From Comamonadaceae bacterium (GTDB lineage: Bacteria; Pseudomonadota; Gammaproteobacteria; Burkholderiales; Burkholderiaceae_C): a stretch of DNA of 64,000 bases. The notes under the pieces are model-generated. The model saw only the letters and a list, made by a program, of their open reading frames with translations. It was not told where the DNA came from and made no database searches. Numbering within the stretch: the stretch's first letter is position 1; every line of letters starts with the position of its first letter. The stretch is taken from positions 1 to 64,000 of the forward strand of contig CANFWT010000003.1 of the NCBI GenBank assembly GCA_947450895.1. The letters run 5' to 3'. The translations under genes and the position numbers were made by a program. Of this stretch, positions 16,982 to 24,275 are shown piece after piece.

Positions 16982-18351
16982 CAAGCCTCCCCCCGGGTCA
17001 GCGCCACGTTGCCTCCGGCATCTGGCCCGCCGTTCGGACGACGCGTCCGCCTGAGGCATGCCAGAACCTCCCAGAACGCTGTAGCCGATGCATCGGCCGG
17101 GTCGACCAGCCAGAGCAGGAAGGTTTGATCGAGAGATACAGAAGCAAGCGCCTCGCTTTCGACCTGGCCGCTGACGCCTGCGAGCAGCCCCCAAGCACGT
17201 TGCCGCGCCGGTGCTGCTGCGCCAGGATCTGGAATCGGGGCGAGCCGGAAGCCGGCGGACGACATAGGCGCCGGCTGAACACAGTCGCTGAGACCCACGA
17301 CATCGGCGAAGGCGCGCGCGCGCCGCAGCGGATCGTCGCGTTCAGGCGGCGGGGCCTCGGCGTGCACAGTGGCCGCCACCGTTTCGGCGATGGATGGCGT
17401 GGCGGTCGCCTCGGTCCGATGTGCAGGAGCCTCACCCTGCCCTCCACGCGCCGATGCCGGGCGGAGTCCTTCGCGCAGCGTTTCGACGGGTTCGCCGAGG
17501 TACGCGGCCATCGCCGCTTCGCACGCCTCGCAGGTGGCGGCGACGCTGAACCCGCCGGTATGGGGGTATTTGTCGGCGATGCGCCTGAATACGGGCTCGA
17601 AGACCGTGTCGTACAGCGCATCCTCGGACGACGACTGCCTGGCCAGTGCGTACCGCTTGATCGCGTTGAGCCTGGGCTGCAGGGTCTTGACGTCCAGACC
17701 AGCCAGGCCGACCACGGCCTCACCGAGGGTACGGAGCCGCTCAGTGGCAAACAGATACAGCCCGAGCGTCGCCGTGTTGACCGCGAGACCGAGGGCATGC
17801 AGTGCATCCTCAAGCGGGCGCAGGGTCAGCAGCCGTCCCTGCTCCGTTTCCAGTCGGTGCTTGAGCGCCACGATGCCGGTGGCCTTGTCCCAGAACCTCA
17901 TCTCACCGCGCTGCTCGTTTTCGATGAGGTGGGCGGTGAGGACGTGGCTCTCCGACTTCCATGGCCGAAACAGCACCACGAGCTGGCGAAATCGAGGGTC
18001 CCGCGTCTCTGACCACAGTTGCTGCAGCGCAAGCAGCCTGGTATTGCCACCGGCTTCGACGATGAAGTGAGACTCCCCTGGTCGTTGCGTCACCGTCAAT
18101 GGCGACCTCAGTCCGCCGGTGCGGATCGACTCCTTGATGTCGTCGAACTTGACGTTCACCGAACGGCGCGGGTTGTTCTCGTAGGGCCGGATGTCATCGA
18201 CCGTCAGCTCGATCTGGTGTTCAAACTGATCGTGGGACGCGCGCGCATCGGCAACACCTGGGAGGTCACGCGCGTTGTTGCCCGGGTTGCCCACCAGCAG
18301 GGACTGCGTCACGAGCCGGCGACGCTCATCGACGGAAACCTTGTGGCTCAT
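16981..18351 (-). CDS. parB: ParB-family partition protein of ICE_PFGI_1 type
   Basis: Starting at MSHKVSVDERR (ATG 18351, ATGA overlap with the parA stop) the protein has 456 residues. Residues about 45-150 form a ParB/sulfiredoxin-like NTPase domain (IRPYENNPRRS, then IVEAGGNTRLLALQQL in place of the usual GERR motif). A helical DNA-binding region and a long C-terminal part follow, as in TIGR03764 ParB proteins of integrating elements. With ParA it should stabilise the excised or replicating element. The GEAGGNTR-type motif makes strict CTPase activity uncertain. Confidence 0.82.
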   Translation of the reverse strand: MSHKVSVDERRRLVTQSLLVGNPGNNARDLPGVADARASHDQFEHQIELTVDDIRPYENNPRRSVNVKFDDIKESIRTGGLRSPLTVTQRPGESHFIVEAGGNTRLLALQQLWSETRDPRFRQLVVLFRPWKSESHVLTAHLIENEQRGEMRFWDKATGIVALKHRLETEQGRLLTLRPLEDALHALGLAVNTATLGLYLFATERLRTLGEAVVGLAGLDVKTLQPRLNAIKRYALARQSSSEDALYDTVFEPVFRRIADKYPHTGGFSVAATCEACEAAMAAYLGEPVETLREGLRPASARGGQGEAPAHRTEATATPSIAETVAATVHAEAPPPERDDPLRRARAFADVVGLSDCVQPAPMSSAGFRLAPIPDPGAAAPARQRAWGLLAGVSGQVESEALASVSLDQTFLLWLVDPADASATAFWEVLACLRRTRRPNGGPDAGGNVALTRGEA

Positions 18352-19193
18352 GACGACGGCTCCTCCACTTGAGGCTCGTCGGCGAGTACGCCCTGCAGGC
18401 TCGGGATCAGTTCCCACACGAGTTGGTGCATGACGGTGCTGGCGCTCGGCATCACGCCGTCGCGGCGGCGTTCATGGCGATGCACCGGTATGCGCAGCGT
18501 CGCGGCTTCCTTGTAGGCCTTGGCATGCGGCACCACGGTGTCGAGCACGGACACCCGACGCTTCAGACGGATGAAGTCTTCACGGATCCCGCTGGCGATC
18601 AAGCGGGCATCCGAGGTGCGGTCCTGTCGATAGATCACCGCCTTGACCGGCCCGAGAGTGGCGCCGAGCGCGCTGCCGGGCTCCAGCCGGTCGAGCAACT
18701 CCATTGTGCCGTCCTTGAACTCGCGCGCCGAAAGGATTTCCGGGGTGATCGGCGAGACGAGGGTGTCGGCGGCCATGACGGCGGCGTCCTGCAACGGACC
18801 GATCGAGCCTTGCGTGTCGATCAGCACGCAGTCGTAGTGGCCGGCCACTGCCGGCGATTGCAGCGCGAAGCGCATGCGAAATCCGCGGTCGATGCGGTTG
18901 AGCAGCCAGTTGGGCAGATGACCCTCCGGGTCATCCGAAACCACGATGTGCAGGTTCGGAAACACGGTCGGCGTGATGCACGCAGCCGTCACCTGGCCAC
19001 GGACGATGACCTCGGTCAGCCCGGCTGCCGGCTGCGGCACCGCCAGGGGAAAGTATTTCGACAGCGACGGCTGTACATCCGCGTCGATCAGCAGGACGCG
19101 CAGGCCCATGTCGGCCAGCAGCGCCCCCAGATTTGCGGTGAGCGTCGTCTTGCCGACACCCCCTTTGGTACTGGTGATGGTGAACTTGATCAT
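18348..19193 (-). CDS. parA: ParA-family partition ATPase
   Basis: This 281-residue protein has the deviant Walker A KGGVGKTT at residues 10-17, the LLIDADVQPS motif at about 35-44 and a DCVLIDTQGS Walker B strand, all intact. Proteins of this type are the Soj/ParA of PFGI-1-like ICEs and retain the circular form. It is the first gene of the leftward parA-parB-DUF2857 chain. A bipartite promoter-like motif (19227-19253) lies 34 bases upstream of the start. Confidence 0.88.
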   Translation of the reverse strand: MIKFTITSTKGGVGKTTLTANLGALLADMGLRVLLIDADVQPSLSKYFPLAVPQPAAGLTEVIVRGQVTAACITPTVFPNLHIVVSDDPEGHLPNWLLNRIDRGFRMRFALQSPAVAGHYDCVLIDTQGSIGPLQDAAVMAADTLVSPITPEILSAREFKDGTMELLDRLEPGSALGATLGPVKAVIYRQDRTSDARLIASGIREDFIRLKRRVSVLDTVVPHAKAYKEAATLRIPVHRHERRRDGVMPSASTVMHQLVWELIPSLQGVLADEPQVEEPSS

Positions 19194-19226
19194 CGATTCC
19201 GCGCCTATTCAGGTCTCTGATCAGGC

Positions 19227-19253
19227 TTACGGAATCGCCTTGAAAAGTGTCGG
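19227..19253 (-). promoter_or_regulatory. Bipartite promoter-like motif, parA copy
   Basis: On the - strand the sequence reads CCGACACTTTTC-N5-GATTCCGTAA, ending 34 bases before the parA start. The same 12+10 bases at the same spacing occur at 19955-19981 on the + strand. Position and spacing fit a promoter, possibly for the sigma factor encoded immediately upstream; an operator is the alternative. Confidence 0.5.
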
Positions 19254-19254
19254 G

Positions 19255-19857
19255 TCATCCCTTCAAATAGCTGCCAAGCCCATGATCCGCAAAGACCTTG
19301 CGGATCCGCTTGATCTCTTCGTAGAGGGTGCCGCGCGGTATTCGGAGCTGCTCGGCAGCCTCTTTGACCGACAGGCCTTCCGCGCCGAGCATCACGCACA
19401 GGCGCTGCTGGGATGGCGTCAACCGCGCCATGGCACGCAGAAGATCCATGCGCACGTGGTGGCGCTGGGTTTCGACCATGTCGCTCGCCTGCGTGGACTC
19501 GGACGCCTCCAGCGACTCGGCCAGCGTCATGCCGTCCTCCGAACCGTCGACCGTGGCATCGAGTGAGACCGCGCCCAGGTCACCGGCGCGCTTTTCGGCG
19601 CCCTGCTCGCGCATGAAGTCTGTGAGCTTGTTGCGCAGGACCTGCGCCATGTAACCAACAGGCGGATGGTCCGGATCGGGTGCCAGCTTGCTGCGCACCC
19701 CGATCCAGTGCAGCAGGCAGTCTTGGACCAGGTCGTCGAACTCGTCCCGCCCGAGGATCCGTGATCGCCTTCGGAATTCACCCACCACTTTTTTCGCGAC
19801 TGCAATTTCCCACTTGTCGAGACCACTTCCAGGCTTGAGCGCCATTTCGTTCCCCAT
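19255..19857 (-). CDS. Element-encoded sigma-70-family factor
   Basis: This 200-residue protein has a region 2-like part (FDDLVQDCLLHWIG...YMAQVLRNKLTDFMRE, about 38-85), an acidic linker, and a region 4 helix-turn-helix (LTPSQQRLCVMLGAEGLSVKEAAEQLRIPRGTLYEEIKRI split over about 143-182). The domain order is that of a small, ECF-like sigma factor. It is transcribed leftward just before parA and is flanked on both sides by the bipartite motif, suggesting self-contained control of the element core. Confidence 0.75.
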   Translation of the reverse strand: MGNEMALKPGSGLDKWEIAVAKKVVGEFRRRSRILGRDEFDDLVQDCLLHWIGVRSKLAPDPDHPPVGYMAQVLRNKLTDFMREQGAEKRAGDLGAVSLDATVDGSEDGMTLAESLEASESTQASDMVETQRHHVRMDLLRAMARLTPSQQRLCVMLGAEGLSVKEAAEQLRIPRGTLYEEIKRIRKVFADHGLGSYLKG

Positions 19858-20199
19858 CCGTTGCCGATGGGGTGAAAAGCGAACTCAAGACGGGAATACT
19901 GAATAGGTAAATTGCAGCTATATCAATAACTTAGAGGGGACCTGGCCTCCGGTGCCGACACTTTTCGGCCGGATTCCGTAACCGAAATCGCGAGGGCTAT
20001 CGATAGATGCCGAAGGCCGGCGACCCATGGCGAACGACGCCGTCACGGTCGGCCAGGGGGCCCTCGCGGGGCCGCGGGACGCCATAGCGATGGCGGCCAC
20101 GCGGGATCGAACGGTGTGTAGAGGTCTAGCGGCAGCGTCGCCAAGGGCGGCGCGATGCCGGAGCGCCAGGTGGCGCATCGACCGATTGCGGGGGGCAGG
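19858..20199. other. Divergent intergenic region between sigma factor and AlpA-like gene
   Basis: About 340 bases without a convincing gene separate the leftward sigma gene from the rightward regulator. It holds the second bipartite motif (19955-19981, +) and an AT-richer patch near 19895-19935 that could carry the sigma gene's own promoter. A short in-frame extension of the regulator to ATG 20155 is possible. Confidence 0.45.
19955..19981 (+). promoter_or_regulatory. Bipartite promoter-like motif, AlpA-side copy
   Basis: CCGACACTTTTC-N5-GATTCCGTAA on the + strand is identical in both half-sites and spacing to the motif before parA. It points toward the AlpA-like gene and would leave a leader of about 170-215 bases. 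Confidence 0.5.
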
Positions 20200-20670
20200 A
20201 TGAAACGAGCGAACGAGCGCGTCGATCAGGCGCTGGCGGCTGCCAGTACCTCAAGCCGGGTGGCGGATGGCGATGCCGATCTAAAAATGCCCGGCTCGGA
20301 GCGGGCCAGGCATGCCCGCGAGGCCATCCGGGCGCGCCAACCCAGAGGGGCGTTCGACGCCAGGGCGATACGGGAGTTGTCCCAGGCAGCGCCGACCGAT
20401 CCAGCTCAGTTGCGACGCACGATCCGCCGCAGCGAGCTACGCCAGATCGTGCCGCTGGCCGACTCGACGATCTACGAGCTGGAACGGCGCGGGGATTTTC
20501 CCCAACGCTTCTTCCTCACGGCACGCTGCGTCGTGTGGGACTTGGCTGAGGTCGAGGCCTGGCTGCGGAGCCGTCGGCAGTCAGGCGGTGCTGACGCTGT
20601 GAAAAAGGCGCCGATGCCGGATTTCCGGAAGAGGCAGAGCCTGCATGCCGTGGCGAAAGGCAAGCCGTGA
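20200..20670 (+). CDS. AlpA-like regulator with N-terminal extension
   Basis: From ATG 20200 (behind a G-rich GGGGGGCAGG; ATG 20155 is the alternative) the protein has 156 residues. The C-terminal part, about 80-140, is an AlpA/excisionase-type winged helix: LRQIVPLADSTIYELERRGD, FPQRFFLTAR and VVWDLAEVEAWLRSR. The first 70 residues are low-complexity and charged. AlpA regulators often control integrase or excision genes, so it may switch the element. It is the only core gene here on the + strand and has its own bipartite motif upstream. Confidence 0.75.
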   Translation: MKRANERVDQALAAASTSSRVADGDADLKMPGSERARHAREAIRARQPRGAFDARAIRELSQAAPTDPAQLRRTIRRSELRQIVPLADSTIYELERRGDFPQRFFLTARCVVWDLAEVEAWLRSRRQSGGADAVKKAPMPDFRKRQSLHAVAKGKP

Positions 20671-20778
20671 CCGCTCCATCGCTGTAGTTGTAGCGGTAGC
20701 CCGGCAATTGGCCATGGCACCAGTTTTCGAGAGCCGCCGACGGACGGGAGGGCCCGACCGCTAGATGACTGGAGGGGC

Positions 20779-21711
20779 TTAGGTCAGGGCAGCCTCGGCG
20801 ATAGCTGCGGCCCGCACTCGACGAAGGCGCAACAGTCGTCGTAGGAAGCGAGATTCAATCTGTCCGGCTGCTACCGCCGAACCGATCAGGCTGTTCACGG
20901 CCACGATCCGTTCTTGGGGTTGAAAGCCCCCCAGCGCCTGAATGTTCTTCCAGAGATCGAACTCCTTGCTGGGCAAAACGGCGATGCGGTTGCCTTCCAA
21001 CATCACCCCAGTCACGAGCTTTCGGTCTCCAGCCGCGAAGCAGCGATCTTTGTGGTGTGCAAATCCATGGCGGTGCACCACCTGCTTTGCTGCCCAAAGG
21101 AAGGCTGGCGTCGCCCCGTGTCCGGACCACGTGAGGTCATCAACGTAGCAACTGTCACGTAGGCCTGCGCTTTCGGCGAGGGCGTGCAGTTCATCGAAAA
21201 GGGGCTTCGCCGCGAAGAACGCCAGCAACTGGCTGACGCAACTTCCCGTGGGGACATGGTTCTCAAATGTGCATAGACGCGTCAGCAGTGCAGCTACATC
21301 AGGGCTACAACGCATAGTGCCAGTGAAGAACCTTGAAACCCGCGCGCCATCAACTGACGGGTAGAACTTCTTCAGGTCCAGCTTTACAAGCGGAACAGCG
21401 CCAACATGGACCTTCGCATTTGAAATGTACGAACGTCCTCGAACGCCGGAGTGGAGGTAGTCAGGCTTCTCGATTCGCTCAAGCAGATTGAAGAGGCGAC
21501 GATGGATTCGCTCCAGAACGACCTTCGGAACTTCGACTTGGCGGTCCTTGTCACCCTGCTTTATCGTGAAGACACGGAAGTTGCCTTCATTGGCTGCGAG
21601 GCGCTCCAGGAACGGCAAGTCGACGTTGAAAACATCCTGTGCCAACCGCTTGCGGCTGGCGATCTTGTACAGGGGGCACTGGTCCAGCGCGTAGGTCTTG
21701 CGAGTGGCCAA
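20779..21711 (-). CDS. Retron-type reverse transcriptase
   Basis: This 310-residue RT has the marks of retron enzymes: NAKVH (98-102) fitting the region X motif NAxxH, the RT3 strand LDLKKFYPSV (111-120), the active site YVDD (189-192; most retrons have YADD), and LVTG (232-235) fitting the region Y VTG motif. The length is normal for the family. It would copy the msd part of the RNA predicted at 22245-22465 into branched multicopy single-stranded DNA. It lies 9 bases after the HTH gene, in one operon with it. All catalytic residues are present. Confidence 0.88.
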   Translation of the reverse strand: MATRKTYALDQCPLYKIASRKRLAQDVFNVDLPFLERLAANEGNFRVFTIKQGDKDRQVEVPKVVLERIHRRLFNLLERIEKPDYLHSGVRGRSYISNAKVHVGAVPLVKLDLKKFYPSVDGARVSRFFTGTMRCSPDVAALLTRLCTFENHVPTGSCVSQLLAFFAAKPLFDELHALAESAGLRDSCYVDDLTWSGHGATPAFLWAAKQVVHRHGFAHHKDRCFAAGDRKLVTGVMLEGNRIAVLPSKEFDLWKNIQALGGFQPQERIVAVNSLIGSAVAAGQIESRFLRRLLRLRRVRAAAIAEAALT

Positions 21712-21720
21712 ACGTGTTCC

Positions 21721-22011
21721 TCAGACGGCGTCTTTGGCCGCCATCCAGTCCAACATCTTGACGACCTTGCCGGCAATCGCCGTGCGAACTTTCTCGCGGG
21801 CACCGCCTTCCACCTGCTCAGCAAAGAAGAGCAACGACGATAGGGGCATGCCAAACGTATCCGCGTACTTTTGCAGCAACTCCAGCGTCACCTGCTTCTT
21901 GCCGCTCTCGATTTCCGAGAGGTAGGACTTCGAAATTTGCAGTCGATCTGCCAAAGTCGTCTGGTTCATGTCGTGAAACACACGCACCAAACGAAGCGCC
22001 TCGTGTTGCAT
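21721..22011 (-). CDS. XRE-family HTH protein of the retron
   Basis: This 96-residue protein has a Cro/C1-type helix-turn-helix at about residues 18-55 (TTLADRLQISKSYLSEIESG) and a helical C-terminus (GKVVKMLDWMAAK). The ATG is directly preceded by an in-frame TAG, so it is initiated separately and not fused to the ORF upstream. Published retron classifications include a type with an XRE-like HTH partner (type VI, from memory), which fits. It may repress the operon, act as antitoxin to a partner, or be the effector that the RT-msDNA complex controls. Confidence 0.82.
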   Translation of the reverse strand: MQHEALRLVRVFHDMNQTTLADRLQISKSYLSEIESGKKQVTLELLQKYADTFGMPLSSLLFFAEQVEGGAREKVRTAIAGKVVKMLDWMAAKDAV

Positions 22012-22207
22012 CTATTTGCCCCGTGATCCAAACATAAAAAGGCCAGAGGTCATCTCGGAATCGGTGCCAGATGCTCCAGATGTACAGCAGAGCCTTACCA
22101 GCCCCGATGACACCCTTCAGCACCACGCGATGGCGGAAAAACCACCCCCGCAGACTCTTCTTCTCCGATGCCGGCCGACGGCTTGAACGCTTACGAATTT
22201 CAGGCAT
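21818..22207 (-). CDS. Short hydrophobic ORF at the head of the retron operon, overlapping the HTH gene
   Basis: ATG 22207 has the best ribosome site in the locus (AAGGAGG, 6 bases before it) and follows the retron RNA immediately. The first 65 residues are basic, then hydrophobic and tryptophan-rich (FFRHRVVLKGVIGAG, ALLYIWSIWHRFRDD, LWPFYVWITG), as in small membrane-active peptides. After that the frame overlaps the HTH gene for about 190 bases and looks like a shadow. Either the natural stop was lost, or a short peptide is followed by a meaningless tail. I consider the N-terminal part real and the 129-residue length doubtful. Confidence 0.5.
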   Translation of the reverse strand: MPEIRKRSSRRPASEKKSLRGWFFRHRVVLKGVIGAGKALLYIWSIWHRFRDDLWPFYVWITGQIDATRGASFGACVSRHEPDDFGRSTANFEVLPLGNRERQEAGDAGVAAKVRGYVWHAPIVVALLC

Positions 22208-22244
22208 TTGATGCCTCCTTCTTCAAAACGACCCTGCACCATGC

Positions 22245-22465
22245 AGAGCCTCTCGTCAGTTCTGAAGAAAGTGAGAGAACGTCGGCTGTTTGCACCTCTG
22301 GGCCCCTAACCGGTCCCGGTACTCGTCCGGGACCGGCTTCGCTGCAACCACCCGGACCACCGCGTACCGGCGACCGCGTGACCACAGAGAACATCAGAGC
22401 CTTTCGGCCCCGCGAGATGCGTTCCCACATCCCCACGATTAACGAGTGCTCTCTTTAGCCCAAGC
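22245..22465 (-). ncRNA. Predicted retron msr-msd RNA
   Basis: On the - strand, upstream of the RT operon, the order is as in retrons. A1 repeat at 22442-22452 (AGAGC-A-CTCGT) pairs with a2 at 22245-22256 (ACGAG-AG-GCTCT). Next is an msr hairpin with a GAAA loop (CATC..GGGGCC-GAAA-GGCTCT..GATG) and a CACGCG/CGCGGTG hairpin. A 77-base msd stem-loop at 22281-22357 follows; its tip is a perfect 10-bp stem (CCGGTCCCGG / CCGGGACCGG, 22310-22336) and its base pairs GTCCGGGTGGTTGCA with TGCAAACAGCCGAC. The exact ends and the branching G are not fixed. Confidence 0.72.
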
Positions 22466-22471
22466 ACCCGA

Positions 22472-22500
22472 ATTATAGGAAATGTCAGTCAAGAAAGCAA
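22472..22500 (-). promoter_or_regulatory. Sigma-70 promoter of the retron
   Basis: On the - strand TTGCTT (22500-22495), a 17-base spacer and a perfect TATAAT (22477-22472) predict a start near 22465, about 13 bases before the a1 repeat. This is the placement expected for retron RNA transcription. Confidence 0.75.
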
Positions 22501-22617
22501 GAACTTTGTTCGCTCATGGCGAACTACGACCAGTCAATCGGTTGCGACAACTTTGCATTTGAACGAGCCATCGTCGGGGTCAGTCTGTCGGCCATACATG
22601 AATCAGGCGCATGCAAT

Positions 22618-22636
22618 CCACCCTACGTATGGGTGG
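22618..22636. other. Inverted repeat after the integrase gene
   Basis: CCACCC and GGGTGG flank a TACGTAT centre about 40 bases beyond the integrase stop. There is no T run. It may protect the 3' end of the integrase transcript or separate it from the retron promoter. The rest of 22501-22675 shows nothing I can name. Confidence 0.35.
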
Positions 22637-22675
22637 TCAGGCGAGACCGCTGGATGCGGCCGGGGTACCGTTGCT

Positions 22676-23935
22676 TCATATCGGCGCCGACGTCGTGACC
22701 GCCTTCATCGTCGGCGGCAACAAGGTCGGCGTGTGCGCCTCCCCCGCCACCCACGCGTCGATCATGTCGGCCCACTCCTGCAACAGGTGGCGCCGCTGCT
22801 CACCGTACTCGGCCTTGTTGTAGACACCGCGCGACGACCGACCGTCCTCGTGGGCCAGGCACTTCTCGATCCAGTCGCTGTTGAAGCCCAGTTCGTTGAG
22901 GATGGTGGAGCCCGTGCGCCGCAGGTCATGCACGGTGAACGACTCCAGAGGCAGGCGCGACTCTTTGGCCTTCGCCACGACGACCTGGGTCACACGGTTG
23001 AGGGTCGCCTTTGACATGCAGCGATCGGCGTCATAGCGCGAGGGCAGCAGGAACCGCGAGCCACCAGCACAGGTGCGAAGTGCCACCATGATGTCCAGCG
23101 CCTGCTGCGACAGGTAGACGTTGTGGGGCTTGCCCGCCTTCATGCGGCTCTTCGGGATCGTCCAGACTGCGTTCGCGAAGTCAATCTCGTTCCAGGTGGC
23201 CTCGATGAGCTCGCTCTTGCGCACGAGCGTGAGCAGAACCAGGCGTAGCGCCAGGCGAATGGTCGGCAGCGTCGCCGTGGTGTCGAGCACGCGGTGCATG
23301 ACTCGGATCTCGGACGGCGACAGCGCTCGATCCTTGGCCACGAACGTCGCAATCGAAGAGGGGCCGACTTCGTCTGCGGGGTTCGGTGCCTTGTCGCCAT
23401 GCAGTGCGGCGAAACTGAACACTTGCTTGATGATGTCGCGCACGTGCACAGCTGTGGCCGGGGCGCCGCGCTCCTTGACCTTTGCGCACAGGTTGCGCAA
23501 GTCTTCGGGGCCGATCTCCGCCAGCAGCCGACTGCGGAACGCCGGCATGATGTCCCGGTCGATGATGCTCTTGCGCATCGACTTGGTGCTGTCGGCCATC
23601 CTGGCCTCTTCCAGCCAGCGGTTGGTGAACTGCTCGAAGGTCTTGGCCTCGGCCATGCGACGCTTCTCGCGCTGCTTTTCCTGGCTGGGCGACTGACCTT
23701 CGGCGATAGCACGCCGCGCCTCCATGCAGCGCTCCCGCGCCATCAGCAGCGAGATGCCGTCCTTGGCACCGTAGCGGCCCACCGTGAGCGTCTCGCGCCG
23801 GCCATTGAGGCGGTAGTCCAGCCGAAACGTGATCGTGCCCTTGGGAGAGACGGTCACGTACATCCCGTCCCGGTCGGCCACCTTGTAGGCCGTGGCCTCT
23901 GGCTTGAGGCCTCTCAACGTCCCATCTGACAGCAT
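22676..23935 (-). CDS. int: P4-type site-specific integrase
   Basis: This 419-residue tyrosine recombinase has an N-terminal DUF4102 arm-binding domain (about 1-90), a SAM-like core-binding domain (about 100-185) and a catalytic domain. The catalytic residues are visible: Arg in LVRKSELI, His-x-x-Arg in VHDLRRTG, His in CLAHEDG and Tyr in RGVYNKAEY. The start is ATG 23935 behind GGAGG. It lies 296 bases from the 3' end of guaA, the usual arrangement for islands inserted at that gene, so it probably drives integration and excision. Five TTTACCGTC copies lie directly upstream. Confidence 0.9.
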   Translation of the reverse strand: MLSDGTLRGLKPEATAYKVADRDGMYVTVSPKGTITFRLDYRLNGRRETLTVGRYGAKDGISLLMARERCMEARRAIAEGQSPSQEKQREKRRMAEAKTFEQFTNRWLEEARMADSTKSMRKSIIDRDIMPAFRSRLLAEIGPEDLRNLCAKVKERGAPATAVHVRDIIKQVFSFAALHGDKAPNPADEVGPSSIATFVAKDRALSPSEIRVMHRVLDTTATLPTIRLALRLVLLTLVRKSELIEATWNEIDFANAVWTIPKSRMKAGKPHNVYLSQQALDIMVALRTCAGGSRFLLPSRYDADRCMSKATLNRVTQVVVAKAKESRLPLESFTVHDLRRTGSTILNELGFNSDWIEKCLAHEDGRSSRGVYNKAEYGEQRRHLLQEWADMIDAWVAGEAHTPTLLPPTMKAVTTSAPI

Positions 23936-23958
23936 CGTCGCACCTCCATTCGTGCGAA

Positions 23959-24116
23959 TTTTACCGTCAAGAGAAAACGAGCGCTACAAACGACTTAAGT
24001 CGTTGTTTTTATTGCGTTTTTCTACTGAATTTTTACCGTCAATGACCGTTCGGGCCTGACGGTAAAAAATCTGCGAGGCGCAGGTCTCTATTTTTTACCG
24101 TCGGATTTACCGTCAG
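23959..24116. repeat. Five TTTACCGTC repeats between int and guaA
   Basis: TTTTACCGTCAA occurs at 23959-23970 and 24031-24042, TTTTACCGTC at 24093-24102, TTTACCGTCA at 24106-24115, and an inverted copy GACGGTAAAA at 24058-24067. The cluster lies in the integrase promoter region. Arm-type integrase sites or operators for an excision regulator are the likely explanations. Confidence 0.65.
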
Positions 24117-24133
24117 ACTGGAGTGCATCCCCC

Positions 24134-24225
24134 CGATAGATGTCGATAGTCCTCGACAGACTTTTTCTATACGGGACAAGCACTTAGCATCACTTTTCGA
24201 TAGATATTGATAGACTCCGAAAGAC
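24134..24225 (+). repeat. Imperfect 28-bp direct repeat next to the junction
   Basis: CGATAGATGTCGATAG-type sequence at 24134-24161 is repeated at 24198-24225 with 22 of 28 positions equal. The pair is spaced 64 bases centre to centre, about six helical turns, and ends six bases before the guaA stop. This suits a second class of recombination protein sites. Confidence 0.5.
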
Positions 24226-24275
24226 GGCGAATCATTCCCACTCGATCGTTGCTGGCGGCTTGCTGCTCACGTCGT
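24226..24275. other. Probable attachment site at the 3' end of guaA
   Basis: The guaA 3' end, encoding PPATIEWE and its stop, is a known insertion site for islands with this integrase type, and the integrase gene with its repeats abuts it. The crossover core should lie in the last codons of guaA. The partner site at the other end of the element is outside the window, so the exact core cannot be read. Confidence 0.5.

Noticed and set aside
21818-22011. Second half of the short retron ORF as real protein
   Set aside because: It overlaps the HTH gene in another frame and reads like a shadow; only the first 65 codons seem meaningful.
22009-22020. Programmed frameshift fusing the short ORF to the HTH gene
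   Set aside because: The HTH frame has a TAG directly before its ATG, and no slippery heptamer is seen.
23959-24116. CRISPR array
   Set aside because: The repeats are only 9-12 bases, unevenly spaced and partly inverted, and no cas gene is near.
24001-24231. tRNA gene at the island junction
   Set aside because: No cloverleaf or CCA-ending acceptor can be drawn; the target is the 3' end of guaA.
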